DNA from: Devriesea agamarum
GTDB lineage: Bacteria; Actinomycetota; Actinomycetes; Actinomycetales; Dermabacteraceae
Reading direction: 5' to 3'
Length of the DNA: 64,000 nt
Assembly (NCBI RefSeq): GCF_900070355.1
Contig: NZ_LN849456.1
Coordinates: 1,612,001-1,676,000, forward strand
The notes beneath the pieces were generated by a model, which worked only from the letters and a program-made list of their open reading frames with translations, was not told where the DNA came from and made no database searches. This document shows positions 1 to 7,565 of the stretch, piece by piece. The translations under genes and the position numbers were made by a program. Positions within the stretch are counted from its first letter, which is position 1. Each line of letters opens with the position of its first letter.

Positions 1-125
1 CGAATGCTACCGAGGCGGTGCACGGGCCTCAGAGCGGCCCGTCGAGCGCACCGCACTACCCTGCACACACTTAGGGTCAGGACAGAGCGTCGAGGGCCTG
101 GCAACGACGGGCTAAGAGTGGGCAG

Positions 126-210
126 GTGACCCGTGTTGGTTACGCGCGGGTGAGCACGCGCGAGCAGAATCCCGGCCCAGGAGGCAGAGCTACGCGGCGC
201 ATGCTGGACG
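126..210 (+). pseudogene. N-terminal remnant of a serine recombinase (resolvase)
   Basis: From the GTG at 126 the reading frame gives MTRVGYARVSTREQNP, the classic N-terminus of the resolvase/invertase family with the catalytic Ser in ARVST. After the NP codons the family continues as D-A-Q-E-A-E-L-R. Here QEAELR appears in the +1 frame from position 178, as expected if two bases were lost at about 174-176. Beyond about 210 no resolvase similarity can be recognised. The long open frame that continues rightward is therefore not a real protein. It abuts the 3' end of the MobA-nitrilase gene and is probably the edge of an old mobile element. The family call is confident; the right boundary is a guess. 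Confidence 0.75.
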
Positions 211-287
211 ATCACTCCCCCGGCCACTATCCACAGTTCCTTGACCAAAGGTCGGTCACAAGCGGACCCGCGCCCCCACCCAAGCCA

Positions 288-2030
288 TCACAACATCCGC
301 TTGCGATGCCGCAGGACCGGAAGACTTGTACGCACTCGCTCCACCTCCTGGGTGTCAATATCGACGACCAGAAGACCTGGTTCGCGTCCCAGTTCGGCGC
401 GCACACTACCGGATGGATCAACGCATCGGGACAGTCCTACGCCGCGCGGAACGCTGCGATGCTCACCCTTATGACCGCTGTCATCCTGCGGCGGGGCCTG
501 ATCGCAGGCCAACAGCCACACCGTGGCATCCATCGCCCGGGCGGACGTCAAAGTGCGCCACTGATCAGCCTTGCTTGGACCATCCGCCCAGGCCGCCGAC
601 AGGATCACCGCGTCAGCCCCCGCCTCAGCTAAGGCGATGAACTGGTCTGGGAATCGAAGGTCATAGCAGATGGCAATCCCAATCCGCAGGCCGCCAAGAT
701 CGAAGGTGACCAGATCGCGTCCAGGTTCTACCGTGTCGGACTCCTTGGCCCCGCGTGCGTCGTAGAGGTGAATCTTGCGATAGCTGAGCTGGGTCCGCAT
801 GCCGCGAACGATCAGTTCATTGCGCACCCGACCCTGCTCCCCCGGGGTGAATGATCCCGCGACGATCACCAAGCCATAGCGGGCGGCGAGTTCCGTGATG
901 TGCCGGTCGAACCGGGCTGAATCCTCGTGTGCGGCGCGCTGAAGGTCAGTGCCAAATGGCGTCAATGTTGCCTCAGGGAGCACCAGGAGCCGGGCCTGCT
1001 GCTTGGCGGCTCGGGCTGCCGCTTCGGCAATCCGGGCGATGGTGGCCCCAAAGTCCTCTGACACTTCAATCTGAGCGAGCGCCACCCGCAGAGCCCCCGT
1101 GCGGGTAGCGTCGGACTCGATTCGGCGCGCGGAGTCACAGTCGACGGCAGGGTCACGGTCACGATGACATTCCGTGTCGAGATGCCGCTTCCGGTCGAGG
1201 TGCCGTTCCCGGTCCCGATGGGTGTCCCGGTCGAGATGGATTCCCTGGTCGCGATAAACATCCCGGTCAAGACGGAAGTCGCGGGCCGGTTTGCGATCCG
1301 TGACGCGCTGCGGGACGGAATCGGGTTCCTGATCGCTGTGGCGACGGTGTTCGGGCCTATCGGTCTCAGTTGTGGCGGCGTTATCAGTTGTGGCAGCGTA
1401 CCGATTAGAGATATCACCCGCCTCTTGCGCCCCCAATTCCCGGGCGTCCTTCGGGGTATCGACATCGCGGATCCGGTCGGTCACCGTGCCGAGGCTGACC
1501 ACCGGGACCCGTGCATACAAACGTTTCATACTGCAACCGCTGACCGCCTGCGGAGTGAGCTGCGCACCGTCCGGCCTAGCCAGCTGCGTTAGAGCCTGCC
1601 GGAGCAGATCCACCGGCCACACCGAGCAGAGAAACTGCACATGCCCCTCACCGTCAACGACACTGCGCACCGCATCCGAGTCATCCGTAGCCAGCAGCCA
1701 CGCCACTAAATCCCGGTCAATGAGCGGCATATCGCCACCGAGCACCAAAACCCTACGGATCTGCGGGCCAGCTTCCTCGACCCCCCTGGCAAGCCCCGCG
1801 ACCGGACCCTGATGCGGAGGATCCTCGCGCACCACACGAATGGCGGGATCACCCTGGGGACCCGGACCCACCACCACCCGGTCGCACCCGCTGGCAGCAG
1901 CCAGCACCCGATCCCTGAGCGCCATGCCCCCAACGGTCAGCGCCGTCTTATCGATACCGTCCAAACGCTGCGCTCGGCCCCCGGTCAAGATGACCGCGAG
2001 AACATCGTCATACCGCTGCATAGGTTCCAT
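288..2030 (-). CDS. MobA-like nucleotidyltransferase fused to a nitrilase-superfamily amidohydrolase
   Basis: 580 aa with two enzymatic domains. Residues about 8-200 are MobA-like: the loop LTGGRAxRxxGxDK (15-28, with K28) and GGDMP (98-102) match molybdenum cofactor guanylyltransferases, which attach GMP to molybdopterin. Residues about 312-580 are a carbon-nitrogen hydrolase with the full triad E353 (LPEATL), K419 (YRKIH) and C455 (ICYDLRF). The family cleaves or transfers C-N bonds of small amides; the substrate is not predictable here. Between them lies a highly charged linker with seven hexads of the type H-L-D-R-x-x (253-294). The two domains share one uninterrupted frame. Whether the fused protein makes cofactor is unproven, since no other moa/mob gene is visible. 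The start is the ATG at 2030; an in-frame ATG at 2021 is an alternative. Confidence 0.85.
   Translation of the reverse strand: MEPMQRYDDVLAVILTGGRAQRLDGIDKTALTVGGMALRDRVLAAASGCDRVVVGPGPQGDPAIRVVREDPPHQGPVAGLARGVEEAGPQIRRVLVLGGDMPLIDRDLVAWLLATDDSDAVRSVVDGEGHVQFLCSVWPVDLLRQALTQLARPDGAQLTPQAVSGCSMKRLYARVPVVSLGTVTDRIRDVDTPKDARELGAQEAGDISNRYAATTDNAATTETDRPEHRRHSDQEPDSVPQRVTDRKPARDFRLDRDVYRDQGIHLDRDTHRDRERHLDRKRHLDTECHRDRDPAVDCDSARRIESDATRTGALRVALAQIEVSEDFGATIARIAEAAARAAKQQARLLVLPEATLTPFGTDLQRAAHEDSARFDRHITELAARYGLVIVAGSFTPGEQGRVRNELIVRGMRTQLSYRKIHLYDARGAKESDTVEPGRDLVTFDLGGLRIGIAICYDLRFPDQFIALAEAGADAVILSAAWADGPSKADQWRTLTSARAMDATVWLLACDQAPPQDDSGHKGEHRSVPRGVGLSRCVDPSGSVRAELGREPGLLVVDIDTQEVERVRTSLPVLRHRKRML
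1149..1274 (-). repeat. 18-bp coding minisatellite in the fusion linker
   Basis: Read on the minus strand, seven tandem 18-bp units encode RLDRDV, YRDQGI, HLDRDT, HRDRER, HLDRKR, HLDTEC and HRDRDP. The consensus is [HRY]-[LR]-D-[RQT]-x-x. Units are degenerate in DNA but keep the length exactly, so the frame is preserved. The result is an Arg/Asp/His-rich, probably extended linker between the MobA and nitrilase domains. Confidence 0.85.
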
Positions 2031-2105
2031 GCACCGATTGTGCCAAGCGGGTATGACATCTGGTGCCGTAGACTATGTTCGGTCTCATCTTCGGATGGGG
2101 CTGGA

Positions 2106-2178
2106 GCCCCCGTAGCTCAGGGGATAGAGCACTTCTCTCCTAAAGAAGGTGTCGCGCGTTCGAATCGCGCCGGGGGCA
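2106..2178 (+). tRNA. tRNA-Arg (anticodon CCT)
   Basis: A 73-nt cloverleaf can be folded by hand. The acceptor stem is GCCCCCG (2106-2112) with CGGGGGC (2171-2177), followed by discriminator A. The D arm contains GCTC...GAGC, and the anticodon stem CTTCT/AGAAG encloses loop CTCCTAA, giving anticodon CCT, which reads AGG. The T loop has the GTTCGAATC core. The 3' CCA is not encoded. A TATGTT hexamer about 25 bases upstream could be the -10 element, but no convincing -35 was found. Confidence 0.95.
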
Positions 2179-2238
2179 CTCCATCTACCAGCAGCGATGC
2201 TGGTCATCGCGCCACCTACTCGTTCTGCTCGGGCTCGT

Positions 2239-2256
2239 GTGTCACCTGTGTGACAC
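2239..2256. repeat. Perfect 7-4-7 inverted repeat
   Basis: GTGTCAC, a CTGT loop, then GTGACAC form a perfect dyad between the tRNA and its probable terminator. It could be a protein-binding site or a small hairpin in the tRNA trailer. No regulator can be assigned. Confidence 0.5.
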
Positions 2257-2273
2257 CCGCCTCGCTAAAAACG

Positions 2274-2308
2274 AAGCCCCGCGCCCACAACCGTGGGCAC
2301 AGGGCTTT
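2274..2308 (+). terminator. Hairpin downstream of tRNA-Arg
   Basis: An inner stem GCCCAC/GTGGGC with an AACC loop sits on an outer stem AAGCCC/GGGCTT, with a 3x3 internal loop. No clear U tract follows, so efficiency is uncertain. Its position about 95 bases after the tRNA suggests it ends that transcript. Confidence 0.5.
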
Positions 2309-2459
2309 CGAGCGACACCTGGCTTCGGTGCTCCAGAGGGGCACAATCCACCAGGCCACGATGGGGCACCGCACTATGTACCGATCCCAAAGGTTGTCGT
2401 CATCAGCTACTTTAACACGCTTAGAGAACTATCACCTACAACTATTCGTGAGCTCCGTC

Positions 2460-2657
2460 TTACGAGGGAGTCTTGACCGTCAAGGCGATCTCCACCTCTG
2501 AGGGATCGACATCGAGCCACAACGCAACGATTTCGCGTGCCACCTCCGGAGCCTTAGCCAAGCTCGCAGCTTGTCCGTACGCTCCGACCTCGGGAACCTC
2601 GATAAACCACCAGTGATCGCCATCTTTAACCACGGTAGCCTCATACTTCTTTACCAT
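2460..2657 (-). CDS. HicB-like small protein without a visible partner
   Basis: 65 aa from the ATG at 2657; GAAGG lies 5-10 bases upstream, and GTG or TTG codons just before it would add one or two residues. The sequence has the compact HicB-like fold: an N-terminal strand KYEATVVKDG, then WWFIEVPEVGAYGQA, a helix, and ALWLDVDPSEVEI. HicB antitoxins carry this RNase-H-like domain, usually followed by a DNA-binding domain and paired with a HicA toxin. Here there is neither a DNA-binding tail nor a HicA-like frame on either side. Such short orphan versions are common in actinobacteria. A role in toxin neutralisation is therefore doubtful, and I call the family only. Confidence 0.65.
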   Translation of the reverse strand: MVKKYEATVVKDGDHWWFIEVPEVGAYGQAASLAKAPEVAREIVALWLDVDPSEVEIALTVKTPS

Positions 2658-3169
2658 CAACACCCTTCTGCCCAGTTATATAAGCGCTTTCATGCAACGT
2701 TGCTGATTACGCGACACAAATTCAAAACTAACGTAGCAAGCCTAATCATTGTTACGCATCCCCGGGGCGCCTCATAGCCGGAAGCATCGAAAATATTCGT
2801 CCCAGGTACCTCCACCCCGCTGGCCTAGCGCGCATCACACCGTCAGCCACGACCAATATCTGCCTCGCCCGGGAAAACACTCCGATACCCTTTAAGGGAA
2901 ACCCTTCGCCGACCATCCGGGAGAATGCACCGCCGCAGGATGGGCTCTCTCCTCGCCGTCAAGCCCGCGTTACCGGTCGTCTAGGGCAAGCATGGATGCA
3001 TGCCTGAACGCGCCATCCCCTTCACCAAGCCCTACCTCAACCACCACCCCGAAACCCCTAGTCCCCGACCCACCTGTCGACTCCCTCACCGCCCCCTCTG
3101 CCAAGTCCCGCACCGCCCCCAACCGAACCACCCGCTTTCATCACCGCCCGCGCACACCCGAGGACCACT
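2658..3169. other. Gene-free stretch before the ABC exporter
   Basis: The left part (2660-2760) is AT-rich, with TATATAAC just upstream of the HicB-like gene, so that gene's promoter probably lies here. The right part (2990-3160) is C-rich and would encode only Pro/Ser/Thr-rich low-complexity peptide. I looked for a small precursor peptide gene to go with the exporter and found none that is convincing. Confidence 0.5.
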
Positions 3170-4900
3170 TTGACCCGCGTCATAAAGTTCATGGCATGGA
3201 TGTGGCTGCAAGCTTGGCGCGCAGCACCGCTACAGACCGTCGCAGTAGCAGCCATCAATCTACTTCTATCCGCTATTCCCGCTCTTCAAGTACTGGCAAT
3301 CTCTGCATATATCAGTGCTTTGACAACCGCCACGAAGTTCTCCGACACAACGTCGAGCTTTCTCGCACTGGTCCTGCTCATAGCGTTCACAGCGCCGCTA
3401 ACAAACATTGAGCTAACCCTGCAGACACGAGCGGTCGATCTCATTAAACTGCGGCTCGCCTCCGAAATGACCAGCACCATCGCGGGGCTCACTCCTCAAG
3501 AACTTTCCACTCCTGAAATCGCTGCCCAGATCGAGAAAGCCAACTCGGCGGCGCAAGACGAATTGCCTTCCCGCTTCGGTTTCATGGTTATTCTTCTTCG
3601 CGACACAATTGCCGTCATCGCCGTCATCATAAGTTTGGCAAGTATGTCTATCTTGGCGGCAGTGTTGGTCTGTCTCTCGTTGCTTCCAGCGTTTTATGCG
3701 GCGCACCGCGCCAACGGAATCAATATTCGACTCTGGGATTCGATCGGTCATCTTTATTGGCGCGCCCGTTATCTTCATCAGTTACTCGTCTCCGGAAGTA
3801 CATCGCGCGAGCTAAACTCACTCGGGGCTGCATCGAAGATAGGCGGTTTGGTATCGGATGTGTACACCTCGATTACAGATAAACGCAAGGAGACCTATCG
3901 TCCCTTGCTACTTGCGCGTCTCCTGGGTGGAGTCATCTCGTCCATCATCCTGGCAGTCGCTCTCATCGCGCTCACCTCGGGAGTGAACTACGGGCCGGTA
4001 GCGGCGGGCGGCGTGTACGGAGTCATGGCTGCGATGGGAACGGTCGGAGGGCTCGGCACGAATCTGGGTGCCATGATCGAATCGGTCGCGCCATATTCTC
4101 GATATACCGATCTGCAAAAGCTACGTCGTCCGGCGATACCTCATACCCATAAACCTCGTGTCACACAGTTGTCCGTGAGCGACCTAGAGTTCACGTACCC
4201 GAACGGCACCCGTCCATCCCTGACCGATTTCTCCCTCGAAGTGCGCAAAGGTCAGATCATTGCGGTAGTCGGAGTCAACGGCGCAGGCAAAACGACCGCT
4301 ATCAATTGCATACTGGGTTCCCTACAGCCTGACCGCGGTGAGGTCGTGGTCGATGGGGCATCCCAGTCCGCGATGACTGCCGCAGACTGGGGTAGTCACT
4401 TCGGTATTCTCACCCAAGAGTTCGGGAAGTACGAGCTGACCGTAAGGCAAATTCTCACGCTCGGAGCTGTAGAGCCAGCTCCTTGCGATGATCAACTGTG
4501 GGCAGCGCTCAAAGCGGCAGATGCCGAGACCTTAGTACGGTCTTTCCCGGACGGGCTCGATCAGCAGCTCGGAACCCAGTGGTCAGGTGGGGTCGGGATA
4601 TCCGGTGGGCAGTGGCAGCGGCTATCGCTGGCGCGGATCGTGCTGCGCGATGCACCTATTTGGATCTTGGATGAGCCAACCAGTTCTATTGACGCTGAGT
4701 CCGAACAGGAAATCTTTAAGGCGCTGCAACGAGACCGCGCAGATCGCATCACCATCGTCGTCTCTCACCGTGCATGGACCTTAAAAGGGATGGACGAGAT
4801 TATCGTGCTCGACAAGGGCCGGATCGTAGAGCGGGGCACCTATTCAGATCTGTTGACGCGCGAAGGTCGCTTTGCTGCGATCTTCGCCGAACAGGTCTAG
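3170..4900 (+). CDS. ABC exporter with fused membrane and ATPase domains
   Basis: 576 aa. Residues about 15-310 are a type IV ABC-exporter membrane domain with helices near 22-50, 63-82, 140-180 and 248-300. Residues 332-576 are the ATPase: Walker A GVNGAGKT (368-375), signature SGGQW (478-482), Walker B IWILDEP with D501 and E502, and switch H533. The layout resembles peptide or bacteriocin exporters of the NisT/SpaT type that lack the protease domain, but the cargo is unknown. It would act as a homodimer in the cytoplasmic membrane. The start is TTG at 3170 behind GAGGA (3160-3164); the ATG at 3191 is an alternative. The gene stands alone and looks lower in GC than its neighbours, which hints at acquisition. 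Confidence 0.85.
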   Translation: MTRVIKFMAWMWLQAWRAAPLQTVAVAAINLLLSAIPALQVLAISAYISALTTATKFSDTTSSFLALVLLIAFTAPLTNIELTLQTRAVDLIKLRLASEMTSTIAGLTPQELSTPEIAAQIEKANSAAQDELPSRFGFMVILLRDTIAVIAVIISLASMSILAAVLVCLSLLPAFYAAHRANGINIRLWDSIGHLYWRARYLHQLLVSGSTSRELNSLGAASKIGGLVSDVYTSITDKRKETYRPLLLARLLGGVISSIILAVALIALTSGVNYGPVAAGGVYGVMAAMGTVGGLGTNLGAMIESVAPYSRYTDLQKLRRPAIPHTHKPRVTQLSVSDLEFTYPNGTRPSLTDFSLEVRKGQIIAVVGVNGAGKTTAINCILGSLQPDRGEVVVDGASQSAMTAADWGSHFGILTQEFGKYELTVRQILTLGAVEPAPCDDQLWAALKAADAETLVRSFPDGLDQQLGTQWSGGVGISGGQWQRLSLARIVLRDAPIWILDEPTSSIDAESEQEIFKALQRDRADRITIVVSHRAWTLKGMDEIIVLDKGRIVERGTYSDLLTREGRFAAIFAEQV

Positions 4901-4905
4901 GACCA

Positions 4906-5727
4906 TTACCCGCGCCGCGTTAATCCCCCGGCGACGATCGCACCGATCACGACTAGAGTTCCCACCCCGATGCACCACAATCCCCAAGTGCCAAGACCCT
5001 GCTCGGCGCTTAAGGCAAATGCGTCGGTGAGCTGTCCGAGCAAGCCGCTGGTCGGCAAAACCGAGTCAAAAATATCCCCGGCGTGGATGCCCAGCCACCA
5101 TACGATGCCGCCCGATGCAGCCGTGAGCAGCCCTGCGGTCACCAGGAGCACGCGCCGACGGGTTCCGATCAGAACCGCCAAAATGGCGCACCCAATCGCG
5201 GCAAACCCTGCCCGGGGAGCCCAGGTGGTGAGCAGTCCGGCGTATTCGAGCGGAGCCCAATGGGGTAGGGATGCAATGTGCCAGCGGAGGTCTTTGGGCG
5301 GGTTGATCTGGACGCCGACGGTGTTGTGGACCGCGTCCGAAGCGCTCTGCGCAATCGGGTCCAGATCTAAGACGATTGGGATCGGGCCGGGAACAAACAG
5401 ATGGTCGTGCACTTCGCCCATGGTCGACATCCACACGGCGCCGACGGACGGGTCGGTGATGACGTTTCTCGCACCGGATCGCAGGCCGGGCTCGATGCGG
5501 CTTTGAATCCAAGACGGCAAGTGGGTCACATTCAGGAGCTCATGAACGGCGTTGTCGGCAATCTGCCCACGCACCGTGGGGCTGTCCCCCACCGGCCCAG
5601 CGATTTCTAGGAAACCCTGCCGGGAGACAACGTGGTCAGCTAGCCACACTCCAGGGCCGCTCAGCGTTCCAAGGACAAACGCAAGCACGAGGAGCCCCGC
5701 CGCGCACGTGTTTCGCAGGCCTTTCAT
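4906..5727 (-). CDS. Membrane protein of unknown function
   Basis: About 273 aa from the ATG at 5727. An N-terminal hydrophobic segment (GLLVLAFVLGTL) is followed by an extracytoplasmic region of about 130 residues. Then come three helices (near AAIGCAILAVLIG, VTAGLLTAASGGIVWWL and the C-terminal IGVGTLVVIGAIVA). The large external loop between TM1 and TM2 is the main feature. No family is recognised. A TTG at 5748 would lengthen it by seven residues but would run into the U tract of the upstream terminator, so I prefer the ATG although no strong ribosome site precedes it. It converges with the ABC exporter, with a 5-base gap. Confidence 0.65.
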   Translation of the reverse strand: MKGLRNTCAAGLLVLAFVLGTLSGPGVWLADHVVSRQGFLEIAGPVGDSPTVRGQIADNAVHELLNVTHLPSWIQSRIEPGLRSGARNVITDPSVGAVWMSTMGEVHDHLFVPGPIPIVLDLDPIAQSASDAVHNTVGVQINPPKDLRWHIASLPHWAPLEYAGLLTTWAPRAGFAAIGCAILAVLIGTRRRVLLVTAGLLTAASGGIVWWLGIHAGDIFDSVLPTSGLLGQLTDAFALSAEQGLGTWGLWCIGVGTLVVIGAIVAGGLTRRG

Positions 5728-5750
5728 GGCAGTAACTGTATCGGCCAAAA

Positions 5751-5787
5751 GGATCGGCCCGGGCGCTCAGTGCGCCCGGGCCGATCC
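5751..5787 (-). terminator. Strong rho-independent terminator after the NlpC/P60 gene
   Basis: A perfect 16-bp stem (5751-5766 with 5772-5787) has a 5-nt loop. On the minus strand it is followed directly by TTTT (5750-5747). It starts 19 bases after the stop codon of the NlpC/P60 gene. Confidence 0.9.
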
Positions 5788-5805
5788 TTAAAAGCTGTGG
5801 TGGTC

Positions 5806-6522
5806 TCAGCGACCGATGCGGATGTAGCTCCAGTTACCTGACCAAAGCTTGCGCTCTGAGGTGTCCTTGATGGAGTTTCCGGCGTCGATAATCATACCGT
5901 TGCCGGCGTAGATGCCGATGTGGCCCGGCTTGTAGACGAGGTCGCCGGGGCGAGCCTCAGACTTGGAGATGTGGCGGCCCATGGCAGCCTGGGCGGAAGC
6001 AGAGTGCGGCAGGGAGATGCCGTGCTGAGCGTAAACCCATGCGGTGAAGCCGGAGCAGTCCCAGCCGGAGGTGCTGGAGCCGCCCCACACGTAGCGCACG
6101 CCGATGCCGTTGCGGGCGGTGGAGATGATGGACGAGCCGGCGACAACCTGGTTGCCGGCGCTGCCGGAGTCATCGGAGGAGCCCTGCGCACGGTAGTTGG
6201 CCGAGCGAACGGACTTCTTTACCTTGGTCTTGGCGATGGACAGACCGGCGTCATCCGCGTCGTCGGAAATACCGGCGACAGCGGCGTCCTGCTGCTCAGT
6301 CACGGCAGGCAGCTGCACTGCCGGAGCGGCGGGTACCTGGAGTACGGCCTGGCCCGAGGGGGCGGCCTGAATGTTCGGAGCCTCATCGGCGATAGCAATG
6401 TTGCTGCCTGTCAGCAGAAGCCCTGCCGCCACGGTTGCACCGGCGACATTGCGACCGATTGTGGTCGCCGGAGTCACGGCACGCATCTCACGGCGGTGAG
6501 TGTTCGTCGAACCCTTGGTCAC
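5806..6522 (-). CDS. Secreted NlpC/P60 peptidoglycan endopeptidase
   Basis: 238 aa. A basic N-region and hydrophobic core (about 22-45, ending near IAIADEA) form a signal peptide. Residues 46-130 are an Ala/Pro/Ser-rich linker without recognisable repeats. Residues about 131-238 are an NlpC/P60 domain with catalytic C156 in WDCSGF and H201 in PGHIGIYAG. D213 stands where RipA-type enzymes have their third, acidic residue. The family cuts the D-Glu to diaminopimelate bond in peptide stems and works in cell separation. There is no coiled coil or SH3 domain, so this is a minimal version. It has its own terminator. The roughly 200-base leader was searched for a c-di-AMP riboswitch, common before such genes, without success. 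Confidence 0.9.
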   Translation of the reverse strand: MTKGSTNTHRREMRAVTPATTIGRNVAGATVAAGLLLTGSNIAIADEAPNIQAAPSGQAVLQVPAAPAVQLPAVTEQQDAAVAGISDDADDAGLSIAKTKVKKSVRSANYRAQGSSDDSGSAGNQVVAGSSIISTARNGIGVRYVWGGSSTSGWDCSGFTAWVYAQHGISLPHSASAQAAMGRHISKSEARPGDLVYKPGHIGIYAGNGMIIDAGNSIKDTSERKLWSGNWSYIRIGR

Positions 6523-6721
6523 TCTGAATCTCCCTGGCCCTCGAAGAGTTGTCTTCGTCCCGTCTTGGCAATAGCCCTGAACCTCGGACCGGTGACGGGA
6601 ACGGGCACCAGACCGTGAACGCCGTCTTCCCTACCACTGGCGGCGCGAGTACAACGTTACGAAACTTCAAACGGGTTTCGCGCCCTCAGAGCGCAATCTG
6701 TTCGAGACCTTGAAGAAGCCT

Positions 6722-7435
6722 TTACTCACCGTCGGCGGGCGAGACGAACAGGTGACCCGCATCGTGCCAACTCACCTCGTGAACGACGTCACCCGGACGC
6801 TCCAAACGCACCCAGTCGCCGATCACAGTAGCTGTTACTAAAGCTCCCGGAATCATGCCGTGACCTGCGAGAGCGCTGAGCTGTTCAGTGTCTGCCTGTA
6901 GCGGTTCACCAATCCGTCGCAGGATCACCGATGCGGAACGATGCGTATCTGAGTCGCCGACCACATTGGTTAGCCGCGTCACGCCGGTAAAGATGTCTTT
7001 ACCGGGATCTGTGATGCCGAGCACCTCCAATCCGGGGATTGGATTGCCGTAGGGGTCCACAAAGGGCGGTTTGATAAGGCTTGCGATCCGCCGTTCCACC
7101 GCCTCGCTCATCACGTGTTCCCACCGGCACGCCTCCTCGTGAACGTCGGCGAGGTCCAGTCCGATGAACTCAACCAGAAGCCGTTCAGCCAGCCGGTGTT
7201 TACGCATCACGGCGAGCGCCCGTCGCCGTCCCTCATCAGTAAAGGAGAGTTGACGATCTTCTTCGACCACGACCAGGCCGTCGCGCTCCATGCGCGCAAT
7301 CGTCTGCGAGACGGTGGGGCCCGAATGCCCTAACCGTTCCGTGATGCGCGCACGCATCGGAATAATGTCTTCTTCTTGCAGTTCAATGATGGTTTTGAGA
7401 TACATCTCGGTGGTGTCGATCAAGTCGCCACTCAT
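6722..7435 (-). CDS. ideR: DtxR/IdeR-family iron-dependent transcriptional regulator
   Basis: 237 aa, the usual length. Residues 1-70 form the winged helix, including the recognition region SGPTVSQTIARMERDGL. Residues 71-140 dimerise, and a C-terminal SH3-like domain follows. All metal ligands of DtxR are present with an offset of one: site 1 H80, E84, H99; site 2 M11, C103, E106, H107. Family members bind Fe(II), or Mn(II) in the MntR-like branch, and then repress uptake genes. The Cys in site 2 favours iron sensing. It is a single gene, with no iron uptake gene nearby in the window. The choice between ideR and dtxR as symbol is arbitrary. Confidence 0.9.
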   Translation of the reverse strand: MSGDLIDTTEMYLKTIIELQEEDIIPMRARITERLGHSGPTVSQTIARMERDGLVVVEEDRQLSFTDEGRRRALAVMRKHRLAERLLVEFIGLDLADVHEEACRWEHVMSEAVERRIASLIKPPFVDPYGNPIPGLEVLGITDPGKDIFTGVTRLTNVVGDSDTHRSASVILRRIGEPLQADTEQLSALAGHGMIPGALVTATVIGDWVRLERPGDVVHEVSWHDAGHLFVSPADGE

Positions 7436-7565
7436 CAGCTACTCCTTGGTGGGGGCACATTGCCTTTCGTGCCCTGCATGGCATGGGGTGTCTCAGAACC
7501 GGTCACCGCTAAGGACCGACCAGGTAGACGGCGTACCGCCAGTTTAGGCAGTCCGAACACGTACG

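Noticed and set aside
126-632. A 168-codon open frame starting like a resolvase
   Set aside because: Only the first 16 codons match the family; the rest is out of frame with the relic and overlaps the 3' end of the fusion gene on the other strand.
2460-2657. A complete HicAB toxin-antitoxin pair
   Set aside because: No HicA-sized frame with a double-stranded-RNA-binding pattern is found on either side.
2992-3411. A Pro/Ser/Thr-rich open frame running into the ABC gene
   Set aside because: It has low-complexity content, no ribosome site and a different frame that overlaps the well-supported exporter by about 240 bases.
5920-6618. A 232-codon open frame opposite the NlpC/P60 gene
   Set aside because: It is the antisense reading of a clear family member and has no protein-like motif.
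6523-6721. A possible c-di-AMP (ydaO) riboswitch before the NlpC/P60 gene
   Set aside because: Such switches often precede these genes, but the conserved purine-rich core could not be found by eye. A covariance-model search would decide.
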